A stretch of DNA of 64,000 nt from Isoptericola croceus (GTDB lineage Bacteria > Actinomycetota > Actinomycetes > Actinomycetales > Cellulomonadaceae). A program made the position numbers and the translations under genes. The stretch is taken from assembly GCF_029382255.1 (NCBI RefSeq), contig NZ_JARLLG010000001.1, forward strand, positions 1,218,301 through 1,282,300. The letters are read 5' to 3'. Under the pieces are notes generated by a model. That model did not search any database. It was not told the DNA's origin and saw nothing but the letters and a program-made list of their open reading frames with translations. Shown here piece by piece: positions 1 to 8,073 of the stretch (position 1 is its first letter; the number at the start of each line of letters is the position of its first letter).

Positions 1-390
1 TCATCGTGAAGACGTCATCCGGAAAGCAGGCCTCGTGGGGCAGCCGGTCCGAGCTTCTCTTTCGAGTCTGAGGAACCCGCTGTCGTGGGTCATCAGGATG
101 TCCACCTGGCACCGCAGCTGCGTGGACGTGGTGATCACCGATGTCCGCGATCGGCATGTCGGGGCGAGGTTCGTAGTCCTCGATCTTCTCGGTCATCGAC
201 CCCTCGATCTTCTCGCGGAGTCGGGCGATCGCGCCGCCTGGAAGATGTGGGTACGCATCGCGCACCCTGGCGATCGCCTCAGCAGCGATGTCCTCGGTCC
301 AGCACGTGGGGAAGATGCCGGCCTCAGATTCCACCTGGAGGATGAACAGTCAGTCCCGCAGCCTCCTCGGGAACAGGACGAGAACTGCTC
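1..390 (-). pseudogene. decayed PIN-domain ribonuclease gene
   Basis: Read on the minus strand, this stretch shows the pattern of actinobacterial PIN-domain proteins: an opening like VLFPRRLRD, then LFILQVES, WTEDIAAEAIARVRDAYP, and a DHHVHAAAV core. It is broken. A TGA replaces the expected Trp after RLRD. A stretch reading DILMTHDSGFL lies in another frame, and the first frame resumes at LPHEACFPDD, so there are two compensating indels. The gene runs off the window at position 1. Intact relatives are probably toxin-like RNases paired with a small DNA-binding antitoxin, but I see no clear partner upstream. The family call rests on pattern memory. Confidence 0.5.
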
Positions 391-622
391 CACCGTCCGC
401 GCGGGCAACGCCCCCAGGTCATGGCGAGCCTGAGCAACACCGCGATCAGCATCCTGCGCCAACCGGCACGGTGTGGTGGTCGCGTTCGGGCCGACGGTGC
501 CCCTGCGGCGGCAGGAGATCCGCGAGACGATCTCGGGCCGCAGACGGAAGTGTCATCAGAACATGAGGTTAGCGAGGTCCACTGGTTGCGGACGTGCGTC
601 GGGGCGTGAGCTTTTCGGCGAG

Positions 623-1582
623 TCAGACCGGTACCCGCTGGGCAGAGGGGAGCGCGCCGAGGGCCGGGTAGGCCCCGAGGAGCTCGTCGGTGATGAGCAC
701 CCGCTGCTGCGTGGTGGCGAGGTTCGGGAAGATCGTGGTCCCTCCGATGAGGTGGCAGGCGATCAGGATCACCTGGATGGGAGTCAGATTCGGTGCGGCG
801 ACGAAGGTAGCCAGGTCACCCGCGGAGAATCGCTCGGTAATCGCGTCCGCGTCCACTGCGGCGGCAGCGGCGATCGCGGTGGCGGTGGATGCGAAGCGAA
901 CTTCGTCGGCGGGCCGTCTCCGGCGCGGCCAGTGCTGCAACCAGCCACGCACGCTCTCCCCGGGATCGTCGTCCAGAGGCATGGTGGTCTTCTGCAGCCG
1001 GGCCGCGGCTTCGAAATCGGCAAGGACACCGTCGACGAGTTCAAGGGACGCCCGCGCTTGTCCTGATGCGCGCTTCGCGGCCCAGGAGCGACCAGCGGGA
1101 CTTGAGCCTTTATAGATGTCGTCGTGGGTGGCTCGCCACCACGCATACTGTGCGCCAGTGTGAATCTGGATCTCGAAGGGTCGGTCGAGAACGGCCGGGT
1201 GGGGCACTGCGCGGGGGCTGACCTTGCCGCGCAGTGTGGCAATGATGTGCATGTCGTCGTAGACGAAGGAGGATGCTTCCATCGGCCGGGCGGGGCGGAT
1301 CTGGGCGGTGAAGGACTTGAGAACGGCTTCCGATGCCGACTTGACGTGCTTCTGGGTGGGAACGACGAGCATGGCGGCATACAGGTCATTCATATCCCGC
1401 AGGCATGCGCGGCCAGTTTCCAGTTTCGACAATGCGCTCTCGGCAGATTTGATCCGGTCGTCGAACAACCAGGCGTTGTCAGCGGCGAGGATCCTCAGCC
1501 GGGTACTTGCGTGGTTGCGGAGCGGCTCGACGAGGGCCAGTTCTTCTTCGTAAGCGCGGGTAACGCTGTCAGGGATACGCAT
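623..1582 (-). CDS. RelA/SpoT-like domain protein
   Basis: This is a 319-residue protein. Its middle carries the hallmark of the RelA/SpoT (p)ppGpp synthetase fold: a Lys-rich start, KLETGRACLRDMNDLYAAML, and then FEIQIHTGAQYAWWRATHDD-IYK, matching the EIQIRT-x-x-x-x-x-W signature. No HD hydrolase, TGS or ACT domain is visible, so it is a short single-domain type with an unknown C-terminal part of about 130 residues. The start ATG lies 2 nt after the stop of the DUF262 gene, so the two are surely co-translated. Small synthetases of this fold can make alarmones or act as toxins that modify tRNA or nucleotides. Which applies here is unknown. The core synthetase motifs are diverged. Confidence 0.62.
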   Translation of the reverse strand: MRIPDSVTRAYEEELALVEPLRNHASTRLRILAADNAWLFDDRIKSAESALSKLETGRACLRDMNDLYAAMLVVPTQKHVKSASEAVLKSFTAQIRPARPMEASSFVYDDMHIIATLRGKVSPRAVPHPAVLDRPFEIQIHTGAQYAWWRATHDDIYKGSSPAGRSWAAKRASGQARASLELVDGVLADFEAAARLQKTTMPLDDDPGESVRGWLQHWPRRRRPADEVRFASTATAIAAAAAVDADAITERFSAGDLATFVAAPNLTPIQVILIACHLIGGTTIFPNLATTQQRVLITDELLGAYPALGALPSAQRVPV

Positions 1583-1584
1583 GG

Positions 1585-2625
1585 TCAGATGTCACTCGTG
1601 AGCACCCTCTGCAGGATGTCAGTGCGGGTTTTGCGTGAGGTGTCCTTGTTGGTTCCCTGCCGTACTGCGTCGCTGTATTGGCGCTCTTCGTCTTTATCGG
1701 GTTCGGCGACGTGCTCGCCGAACGCCCGCAGTCGCCTCACGGCGTCACGCGGGTCTGGCAGTTCGTCCCGCTGCATGAGTTCTTGCGTTGCAGCCCACAG
1801 GGAGTAGAAATCACCGAGGTTGGTCCAGCGACTGCCGGACAGGCCCAGCCCGCTGACCCATTCGAGAATGCGGGTGTAGATGGCTTCCACGGTCTCGTCG
1901 CCGGGGATCTCCTCGTCGTACTCCGCGTAGTACCCGTCCAGCACCGCAGGGCTGCCATCGAGAATCCCGTGCATTGTGAGCAGGTAGATCTCGGAGATGT
2001 ACTCCACGTCAAGCATCCGTGACACACGCGCCCGACTGGCGACGCCGATCGTGCCCCAGAAGGGGTGCTCGGCGAGCACTGACATCTTGCTGATGAACGC
2101 GCCCTCGTACTGCGCCTTGCGCAGTTCCTGGTTGTTGAGTTTGGCCGTGTTGCGGTTGAGGCGCTCGAACGCCGACTTGATCTCGTCCGGCGTGGTGCGG
2201 GAGATGTTCTCGACACTCAGGACGTAGTCGGCGAGCTCCTCCTGTAATTCCGGGGACAGATCGGAGTAGTACGGGTTGGAGTACCCTTCCGCGGTGAAGT
2301 AGTTACCGAGATGGAACTCGTCCTGAGTGAAGGAGATAAGGGTTTCCAGCCGCTGTTTGCCGTCGATCACGTGGTATACGGTTGGGACGCCGGGCCGCGT
2401 CTCGACCTGCAGGTAGATCGCCGGGGACGGGTAGTCGCGCAGAATGGTGTCGATATAGAACCTTCGATATGCGTCGTTCCAGACAGAGCGTCTCTGGTAC
2501 GGCGGGTCCAGGTCGAGCTGTCCTGACGCGTGCGTCTCCAGGAACCATTGAACGGTCTGGGTATTGGGCCTGCGCTGCACGGCATGCTCCGTTCGGCTCT
2601 CTCCTGAGCGGCTAGTCCGCTCCAC
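1585..2625 (-). CDS. DUF262 (GmrSD N-terminal type) protein
   Basis: This 346-residue protein carries the DUF262 signature near the N-terminus: YQRRSVWN, then VIDGKQRLETL. The ParB-like DUF262 fold forms the NTP-binding or nuclease half of GmrSD-type and several phage-defence proteins. No C-terminal DUF1524 HNH domain is present, so any DNA-cleaving half would have to come from elsewhere. The first possible start is GTG at 2625. A GTG at about 2580 has a better GGAG seven bases upstream and may be the true start. The gene lies 2 nt before the RelA/SpoT-like gene. I infer a two-gene functional unit, possibly defensive. Confidence 0.75.
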   Translation of the reverse strand: MERTSRSGESRTEHAVQRRPNTQTVQWFLETHASGQLDLDPPYQRRSVWNDAYRRFYIDTILRDYPSPAIYLQVETRPGVPTVYHVIDGKQRLETLISFTQDEFHLGNYFTAEGYSNPYYSDLSPELQEELADYVLSVENISRTTPDEIKSAFERLNRNTAKLNNQELRKAQYEGAFISKMSVLAEHPFWGTIGVASRARVSRMLDVEYISEIYLLTMHGILDGSPAVLDGYYAEYDEEIPGDETVEAIYTRILEWVSGLGLSGSRWTNLGDFYSLWAATQELMQRDELPDPRDAVRRLRAFGEHVAEPDKDEERQYSDAVRQGTNKDTSRKTRTDILQRVLTSDI

Positions 2626-2858
2626 GGGTAGCTCGACAGTACCGTCCCGGGGGTTCCGCCAGGCCTACGACGTTCCGGCCCCGGCTCGGCGACGACGGGG
2701 GCGCGGAGCTGCGTGGTGGCCCTAAGAGACCGGCGTAGCGGGAGGTCCTAGCCTCGATCTCTCATCGGACCGCTGAGCATACTGGTGACGGCGTCGGTGC
2801 CGTTGCTCGGGCGTAATTCTGGCGGCGGGGTGTGACCGATCGCGGCAGGCCACCTGCC

Positions 2859-4063
2859 AGGGCTCCGGCAAAGTCAGTTGAGCAGGGCGCGTAGCGGTGT
2901 GATCGGTGCCGAGGAGCGCGGGCGTGCCCTTGACCTGGACCTGGGAAGATGGAGGTTCTCACGCCGATCCGTCTGCCAGGCTGGAGTACGCCCGCTTGTT
3001 CTCATCATCCCAGGTTCCGTCCGGTGCGACGACGGCCACGCGCCGTCGTGCTCAGCTCCTTGATCTGCTTGAGCATCTTGCGGTCCCGCGCGACCGTCGC
3101 GGGATTCGTGACCGCGCCGCCGGGCTCGTCGCGGTGGCGGTCGCCGCGAAGTGCGCGGGTTCACTGCGACCGGGCAATGGGTCGCGGGTGTAGATCCATC
3201 GGTCCTGGCCGAGCTCTGCCTAGTCCGGCGACCGGATGAGTCGACGTTCCGTCGGTTGTTCGCCGCGCTGGACGCCGACCTTCTCGACCGTCTGCTGGGC
3301 GTCTGGGCGGCGACCCGCACCGGTGTGGTCGACGGGCGCCAGGTGATCGCGATCGACGGCAAGACCGTCCGCGGTGCCCGCGAGCCCGGTGAACACCGGC
3401 GCCGGGGGCATGGTCGCGTCCTCGGCCAGCAGCACACTAAGGACAAGGGCAGGGGGGTTGCCGCCGCCCGGGACTTGCTGGACTTCCAGCACGCCACCGC
3501 CGCCCATATCTCCGCGGCCCAGGTGCGGACTGTGCGTGAGGGAGGCAACCAGCCCACCCTCTTCGGCCTGTTGAAACGGTTGCGTGGGACCACGTGCCCG
3601 CCCCAACCCGTACGGAGCGTTCCTGCGGACGCAGGGGCATACGCACCATCAAGTTCGTGGGCGTCCAGGACTGGATCGAGCTCACCGATGCTGTCCAGGT
3701 CGCCCAGCTGCGCCGCACCGTTACCAGCAAGAGCAGCAAGACCGTCGAGGTCGTCTGCCTGGCCACCGGCGCCGACGCCCGCACCGCTCGCCCCGAGGTC
3801 CTGGCGGCGTGGGTGCAGTCGCACTGGCACCTCGAGAACCGCCCGCGCCGGGTGCGCGACGTGACCCTCGCCGAGGACGCCTCACGCATCCGTACCGGCA
3901 CCGCCCCGCGCGTCACGGCCACACTTCGCAGCATCGTCATCGGGCTGCTGCGACATCGCCGGATGGACATACATCGCCGCCGGGCTACGACATCACGCCT
4001 GCCACGATCGAGCCTCGGTCGGCCTCCTACTCACAGCACGACCAACGACCCTGCCGAAGCCTT
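2859..4063 (+). mobile_element. ISAs1-family insertion sequence remnant
   Basis: About 1.2 kb holds a broken ISAs1-type transposase between two imperfect inverted ends. AGGGCTCCGGCAAAGTC (2859-2875) matches the complement of 4047-4063, AAGGCTTCGGCAGGGTC, at 13 of 17 positions. The size fits the family. Target duplications were not identified. The right end abuts a fragment of an Abi-family gene, which suggests that the insertion destroyed it. Confidence 0.6.
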
Positions 4064-4066
4064 GGA
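3045..4066 (+). pseudogene. ISAs1-family transposase, multiply frameshifted
   Basis: Pieces of one DDE transposase of the ISAs1 (H-repeat) family are scattered over three frames. The N-terminus reads LLDLLEHLAVPRDRRGIRDR at about 3050-3110. After a shift near 3160 comes QWVAGVDPSVLAELCL and the catalytic-region motif VIAIDGKTVRGAR at about 3350. After another shift near 3630 comes VQVAQLRRT, then WVQSHWHLEN and RDVTLAEDASRIRTGT near 3870. The last part is in a third frame. The protein cannot be made as one chain, so the element is dead unless moved in trans. Confidence 0.8.
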
Positions 4067-4079
4067 TGCTGTCCCCGTT

Positions 4080-4215
4080 TCAGGTAGGCGTGGGGGTCGA
4101 GAAGTGTCGCGACGTAGTACGCGAGCCGGGAGCAGAACGCGATCTCGAGGTCGCGCAGTCCGTCGGACAGGATGAGGCGCAGTTCGCGGTCGAACTGGCA
4201 CGCCCCACCTGCCTC
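4080..4215 (-). pseudogene. fragment of an Abi-family (Abi_2) gene
   Basis: About 40 codons on the minus strand read CQFDRELRLILSDGLRDLEI, then AFCSRLAYYVATLLDPHAYL. This resembles the conserved start of the Abi_2 (AbiD/AbiF) abortive-infection family: FD-x-x-LR, an Ile-Glu pair, then R-x-x-x-AY. The rest is missing. The IS remnant begins within 20 nt of the 3' side, and the NaeI-like gene starts 50 nt away on the other side. This fits a defence gene lost by IS insertion. The family call is by pattern only. Confidence 0.45.
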
Positions 4216-4264
4216 CGGCGCGTCTGGGAGGAGTTGACTCGGTACCTCGGTAGCCTTCCGTCGC

Positions 4265-5212
4265 GTGACGCTCCACCTTCCCGTTGACCTTCCCGTCGAT
4301 CCCGCCCGCGACAGCGTCGTTCGCGAGATGGAGCGACTGGACCCTGGGGGCATCATCACGGGCCAAGTCCTGCGAGACACCTTCGACCAGCTTTACGACG
4401 GTGCGCGGACCCGGCGCTACCGCTGGGACCAGCTGTTCAAGACAGAGAAGACTCACTTCGGGACGCTGGTGGAGATCAACCTCCAGCGCGAGTTCGAGTA
4501 CCCCGACGGCGCGAAGCTCGACTACTGCATCGTCGGCCACGAGGTCGACGCGAAGTACAGCCAGACCGCCGGAGGCTGGATGCTCCCGCCCGAGGCCATC
4601 GGTGAGCTGTGCATGGTTGTCACCGCCAGCGACAAGAAGTCGCAGTTCTCAGTCGGCGTGGTCCGCGCCTCGGAGGGCCTGCTCAACGGCGGGCGGAACC
4701 GGGACGCGAAGCGCACGCTCTCGCTCGCAGGCAGGTTGACGATCGTCTGGCTGCAGAAGGACGCCGACCTGCCGCCGAACACGCTACTGCACATGCCTGA
4801 GGACGATGTCGCCGCGGTCTTCGCAGCCGGGGCGGGCACCTCGCGGGTCTCAGAGCTCTTCCGCCGCTCCGCCGGCCAGGTCGTCGGGCGGGCAGCCGTG
4901 TCGACTGTTGCTGCGCAGCTCGACGTCACCCGTCGCGTCCGGGGCGGCCAGAGCGGCTCGCGCGACCCGCTGGCGTCCGAAGGCATCGTGGTCCTCGGGG
5001 GCGCGTACGACTGGCAGCGGGAGGCTGCGCGAGAGCTCGGCTTACCGGTCCCGCGCCGGACCGAGTACGTCGCCGGGCACGTGGCCCCCGCGCGTCCGGA
5101 CTGGGTCGGCCGTGTCGCGCTCGGCCCGTCGGGACTGGCGCTGCGGGCTACAGCGAGGGAGGCTCGAGAGCCGTTCGACCCCCTCTGGTACGGGAGCCGC
5201 GCGAGCCGCTGA
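4265..5212 (+). CDS. NaeI-type type II restriction endonuclease
   Basis: This 315-residue protein aligns closely from memory with NaeI (317 residues), which cuts GCCGGC and needs a second site as activator. The catalytic set stands at the same numbering as NaeI: Glu70, Asp86, Asp95 and Lys97 (VDAKYS). TEKTH-x-GTLVEIN is at 60-72. The LYDG at 43-46 keeps the Leu43 that in NaeI replaces the lysine of the DNA-ligase-like KYDG motif. The C-terminal CAP-like half includes ELFRRSAGQVVGRA and LGLPVPRR. The start is GTG. The methyltransferase gene follows 70 nt downstream on the same strand. Recognition of GCCGGC is inferred from homology. Confidence 0.9.
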   Translation: MTLHLPVDLPVDPARDSVVREMERLDPGGIITGQVLRDTFDQLYDGARTRRYRWDQLFKTEKTHFGTLVEINLQREFEYPDGAKLDYCIVGHEVDAKYSQTAGGWMLPPEAIGELCMVVTASDKKSQFSVGVVRASEGLLNGGRNRDAKRTLSLAGRLTIVWLQKDADLPPNTLLHMPEDDVAAVFAAGAGTSRVSELFRRSAGQVVGRAAVSTVAAQLDVTRRVRGGQSGSRDPLASEGIVVLGGAYDWQREAARELGLPVPRRTEYVAGHVAPARPDWVGRVALGPSGLALRATAREAREPFDPLWYGSRASR

Positions 5213-5282
5213 ATCTGCTGACTCGCCGACTCTCGGCGTGCGTCCCAGGGGAGTCGGCTGGTCCTGTCAGAATAGGCGCATC

Positions 5283-6590
5283 ATGGATGGGACGACACGC
5301 GCCACTGAGCTGACAGCCGTCGAGATCTGCGCTGGTGCTGGCGGCCAGAGCCTAGGCCTCCACCTCGCCGGGTTCCGGCACACACTTGCGGTGGAACTGG
5401 ACCGCGACGCGGCCGAGACCCTCAAGCGCAACCTGTCGCGACTCGCGTCCGACGAAGGGCACCGGGAGCCGGTCGTCGCTGTCGGTGACGTCGCGGACGA
5501 GTCGGTGTGGGACCCCGCCGACCACGCGGGCGTCTCGCTGCTCGCAGGCGGCGTGCCGTGCCCGCCGTTCTCGATCGCCGGCAAGCAACTGGGCTCGTCC
5601 GACGAGCGCGACCTGTTCGCCTGGGCCGTCGAGGCGTCGGGGCGAATGCAGCCGGACGCCGTGCTCCTGGAGAACGTCCGCGGGCTGTCGATGCCGCGCT
5701 TCGCCGGGTATCGCCAGGCTGTGCTCGACCGGTTTGCCGAGCTCGGGTACCGGGCCGACTGGCGGCTGCTGGAGGCCAAGGACTTCGGAGTCCCGCAGCT
5801 GCGGCCCCGCTTCATCCTTGTTGCGCTGCGCGAAGAGTTCGCCCCGTACTTCTCCTGGCCCGAACCGACCCCGGCTGTGCAGACGGTGGGCGCTGCGCTG
5901 TATGACCTGATGGCGGCGAATGGCTGGGCGGGCGCGGAGGCCTGGGCGAAGAAGGCCGACCGCGTGGCCCCGACCATCGTCGGCGGTTCGAAGAAGCACG
6001 GCGGGCCCGACCTCGGCCCGACACGGGCGAAGCGCGAATGGCGCTCATTGGGCGTCGACGGGCTCGGGATCGCGGACGCAGCACCCGGTCCCGACACGCC
6101 GACCGACTTCGTCCCCAAGTTGACGAATGAGATGGTCGCGCGGATCCAGGGCTGGTCAGGTCCTGGGTACGAGTGGGACTTCGCCGAGCGCAAGGGCCGC
6201 AAGACGGCGACCTATCGCCAGATCGGCAATGCGTTCCCCCCGCCCGTGGCGCGCGCCGTCGGGATCGCCATCGCTTCGGCACTGCGCAAGGAGGGAAGCT
6301 CGACCGGCGACCACGGCGCTGGCAGCCACGACGAGGTGTACCGGGCGCTGCGCGAGCGCGGAGACTTCGTCTCGCTCGCGGTGCTGCGCAAGGCGCTCGG
6401 CGGAACCCTGGCCGACAGCGAGATCGAGCGCAGGATCGACTTCATCCGCCACGACTTCGAGGTCGAGGTGCGCTTGCGCGGCGGCACGCCCACATACAGG
6501 CTGGGAGAGTGGCGCGCCTTCCGGGGGCAGGAAGACCACGCCCGCCACGAGGCGTTCGCGGTCGACCGGCTGCGCTCGAAGATCAGCTAA
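5283..6590 (+). CDS. DNA (cytosine-5) methyltransferase of the NaeI-type system
   Basis: This 435-residue C5-methyltransferase should protect host DNA from the upstream NaeI-like enzyme. Motif I is EICAGAGGQSLGL (residues 14-26). Motif IV is GGVPCPPFS with catalytic Cys93. Motif VI is ENV (130-132), motif VIII is QLRPRFILV, and motif X is YRQIGNAFPPPVARA. The region between VIII and X is the target recognition domain. After motif X comes an extra C-terminal part of about 100 residues, with a small possibly winged-helix region around SLAVLRKALGG. The ATG at 5283 is chosen because the longer open frame upstream overlaps the endonuclease gene and looks noncoding. Confidence 0.92.
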   Translation: MDGTTRATELTAVEICAGAGGQSLGLHLAGFRHTLAVELDRDAAETLKRNLSRLASDEGHREPVVAVGDVADESVWDPADHAGVSLLAGGVPCPPFSIAGKQLGSSDERDLFAWAVEASGRMQPDAVLLENVRGLSMPRFAGYRQAVLDRFAELGYRADWRLLEAKDFGVPQLRPRFILVALREEFAPYFSWPEPTPAVQTVGAALYDLMAANGWAGAEAWAKKADRVAPTIVGGSKKHGGPDLGPTRAKREWRSLGVDGLGIADAAPGPDTPTDFVPKLTNEMVARIQGWSGPGYEWDFAERKGRKTATYRQIGNAFPPPVARAVGIAIASALRKEGSSTGDHGAGSHDEVYRALRERGDFVSLAVLRKALGGTLADSEIERRIDFIRHDFEVEVRLRGGTPTYRLGEWRAFRGQEDHARHEAFAVDRLRSKIS

Positions 6591-6639
6591 GCCGGCTGGC
6601 CTCCGGCACCGGGCGAGCGACAAGTGGGAGAGTCCGGCC

Positions 6640-7584
6640 GTGGCGAAGAAGTTCAAACTCCCGGTCGGCTGGTACCGCTCGACCATCATCGACCTGGTCG
6701 ACAACTCACTCCCTCCGCTGCTCGGCAAGCTGACAGGCGACAATGCGTGGGCCTACGTGTACGCGATCACCATGTGGGCGGAGAGCGTCGGAGGGAAGGA
6801 CTACCTCCACATCGTCGAGTCCGACAAACTCAAGGCGCAGGCCGGGCGTGACCTCGCTGACCGCGCGGCGGGCTATCTCGCCGCGCACCTTGTCCCCGGC
6901 CGCAAATGCGACCCATTCAAAGTGGTCGACCAGATCGGCAAGGCGTACCTCGCCGAGCGGTCGACGCAGGGCTTCGCGCCCCCGCAGAAGAAGCGCGACC
7001 CGAACGTCACCGGCGCGGCATTTGAGACCTCACTCCAGGTGATCATCGGCAAACTTTGCGGAGTCACCCCGTCGCGTACGCCGGAGCTGCACACGTTGCA
7101 GGGCTTCGAGCTAGCCCCACAGGGGTATCACTCCCGGCCCGACCTCGTGCTCTTCGGACCCCGCGACTTCCGTCTTCTCATCTCGACGAAGTGGACGCTG
7201 CGCAAGGAGAGGATCGGCACGTATCTGCACGAGTCGTACTTCTACCGGCGACGCCGGCCCGATCTCCAGATCGCGTTCGGGATCAACGAGTTCCAGCCGA
7301 ACATCCTGCGCCACCTCAGCACCGATCCGCTCGTCGACCGCGTGTACCACGTGAACAAGCGGATGCTGCTCGACCTCTACGCGCCGTTCTCCGGCGTCTC
7401 TGCCGGGACAGACATTCCTCAGTCGGCGCTTACCGGGAATCACCGCCACGCAACGGAGTACCGGCGGTGGCTCCACATGCAGGACCACCTGTTCGACCTC
7501 ACCGACCTGTTCGCCGACATCACCGTCCTGATGAACACGCCCGCTCAGGTGCTCGACCCGGACGCGGACTCGACGGACGATTGA
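6640..7584 (+). CDS. putative second PD-(D/E)xK restriction endonuclease
   Basis: This 314-residue protein starts at a GTG about 10 nt after GGGAG and lies between the methyltransferase and vsr, in the same operon. The middle has a nuclease-like layout: FE at 128-129, RPDLVLFGP with Asp168, and LISTKWTLRKER with Lys184. The STKWTLR string recalls the catalytic lysine segment of NgoMIV-type enzymes (SCKWTIR), which also cut GCCGGC, although the rest does not obviously align. It may be a second nuclease sharing the methylation specificity, or an accessory factor. No helicase or DNA-binding domain is seen. Function is inferred from motif and context. Confidence 0.55.
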   Translation: MAKKFKLPVGWYRSTIIDLVDNSLPPLLGKLTGDNAWAYVYAITMWAESVGGKDYLHIVESDKLKAQAGRDLADRAAGYLAAHLVPGRKCDPFKVVDQIGKAYLAERSTQGFAPPQKKRDPNVTGAAFETSLQVIIGKLCGVTPSRTPELHTLQGFELAPQGYHSRPDLVLFGPRDFRLLISTKWTLRKERIGTYLHESYFYRRRRPDLQIAFGINEFQPNILRHLSTDPLVDRVYHVNKRMLLDLYAPFSGVSAGTDIPQSALTGNHRHATEYRRWLHMQDHLFDLTDLFADITVLMNTPAQVLDPDADSTDD

Positions 7585-7587
7585 GGC

Positions 7588-8070
7588 ATGACCGGGCGGC
7601 CGGAGTCGAGCGTGCGCACAAGACGCGCGGAGTCTGCCGTGACCTCGTATGCGTCGACGCCCGGCGTGCGCAGCAGGATGCAATTGCAGCGCACCCGTGA
7701 CACCGCACCCGAGTTGGCCGTTCGCCGCGTCCTGCACTCGCTTGGCCTGCGGTACCGCGTCGACCGTGCCCCGCTGCCGGGACTGCGGCGCAGGGCCGAC
7801 ATCGTGTTCGGCCCCGCGAGGGTTGCAGTCTTCATCGACGGGTGCTTCTGGCACGGCTGCCCCGAGCACGGCCGACGGGAGACGCGGGCGAACCCTGGCT
7901 ACTGGTCGGGCAAGATCGCACGGAACCGCGAGCGGGACGCGGACACCGACTTGCAGCTCGCCGAAGCCGGCTGGGCCGTCGTGCGTGTCTGGGAGCACGA
8001 GCCTCCGGCCGAGGTTGCGGAGCTCGTGGCGACGACGGTCGCGGCGAAGCGGGGCGAGATGCGCGGGTAG
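7588..8070 (+). CDS. vsr: very short patch repair endonuclease (Vsr)
   Basis: Vsr nicks beside T:G mismatches that arise when 5-methylcytosine deaminates, and it commonly travels with C5-methyltransferases. The family core is intact: TAPELAVRRVLHSLGLRYRV, the catalytic RRADIVFG (Asp71), then VFIDGCFWHGCPEHG (His89) and N-x-x-YW-x-x-KIARN-x-x-RD. The length of 160 residues is slightly above the usual 130-150 because of an N-terminal extension. Met31 (MQLQRTRD) may be the true start. The gene starts 4 nt after the preceding stop and closes the restriction-modification operon. It ends facing a minus-strand gene 3 nt away. Confidence 0.92.
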   Translation: MTGRPESSVRTRRAESAVTSYASTPGVRSRMQLQRTRDTAPELAVRRVLHSLGLRYRVDRAPLPGLRRRADIVFGPARVAVFIDGCFWHGCPEHGRRETRANPGYWSGKIARNRERDADTDLQLAEAGWAVVRVWEHEPPAEVAELVATTVAAKRGEMRG

Positions 8071-8073
8071 CGC

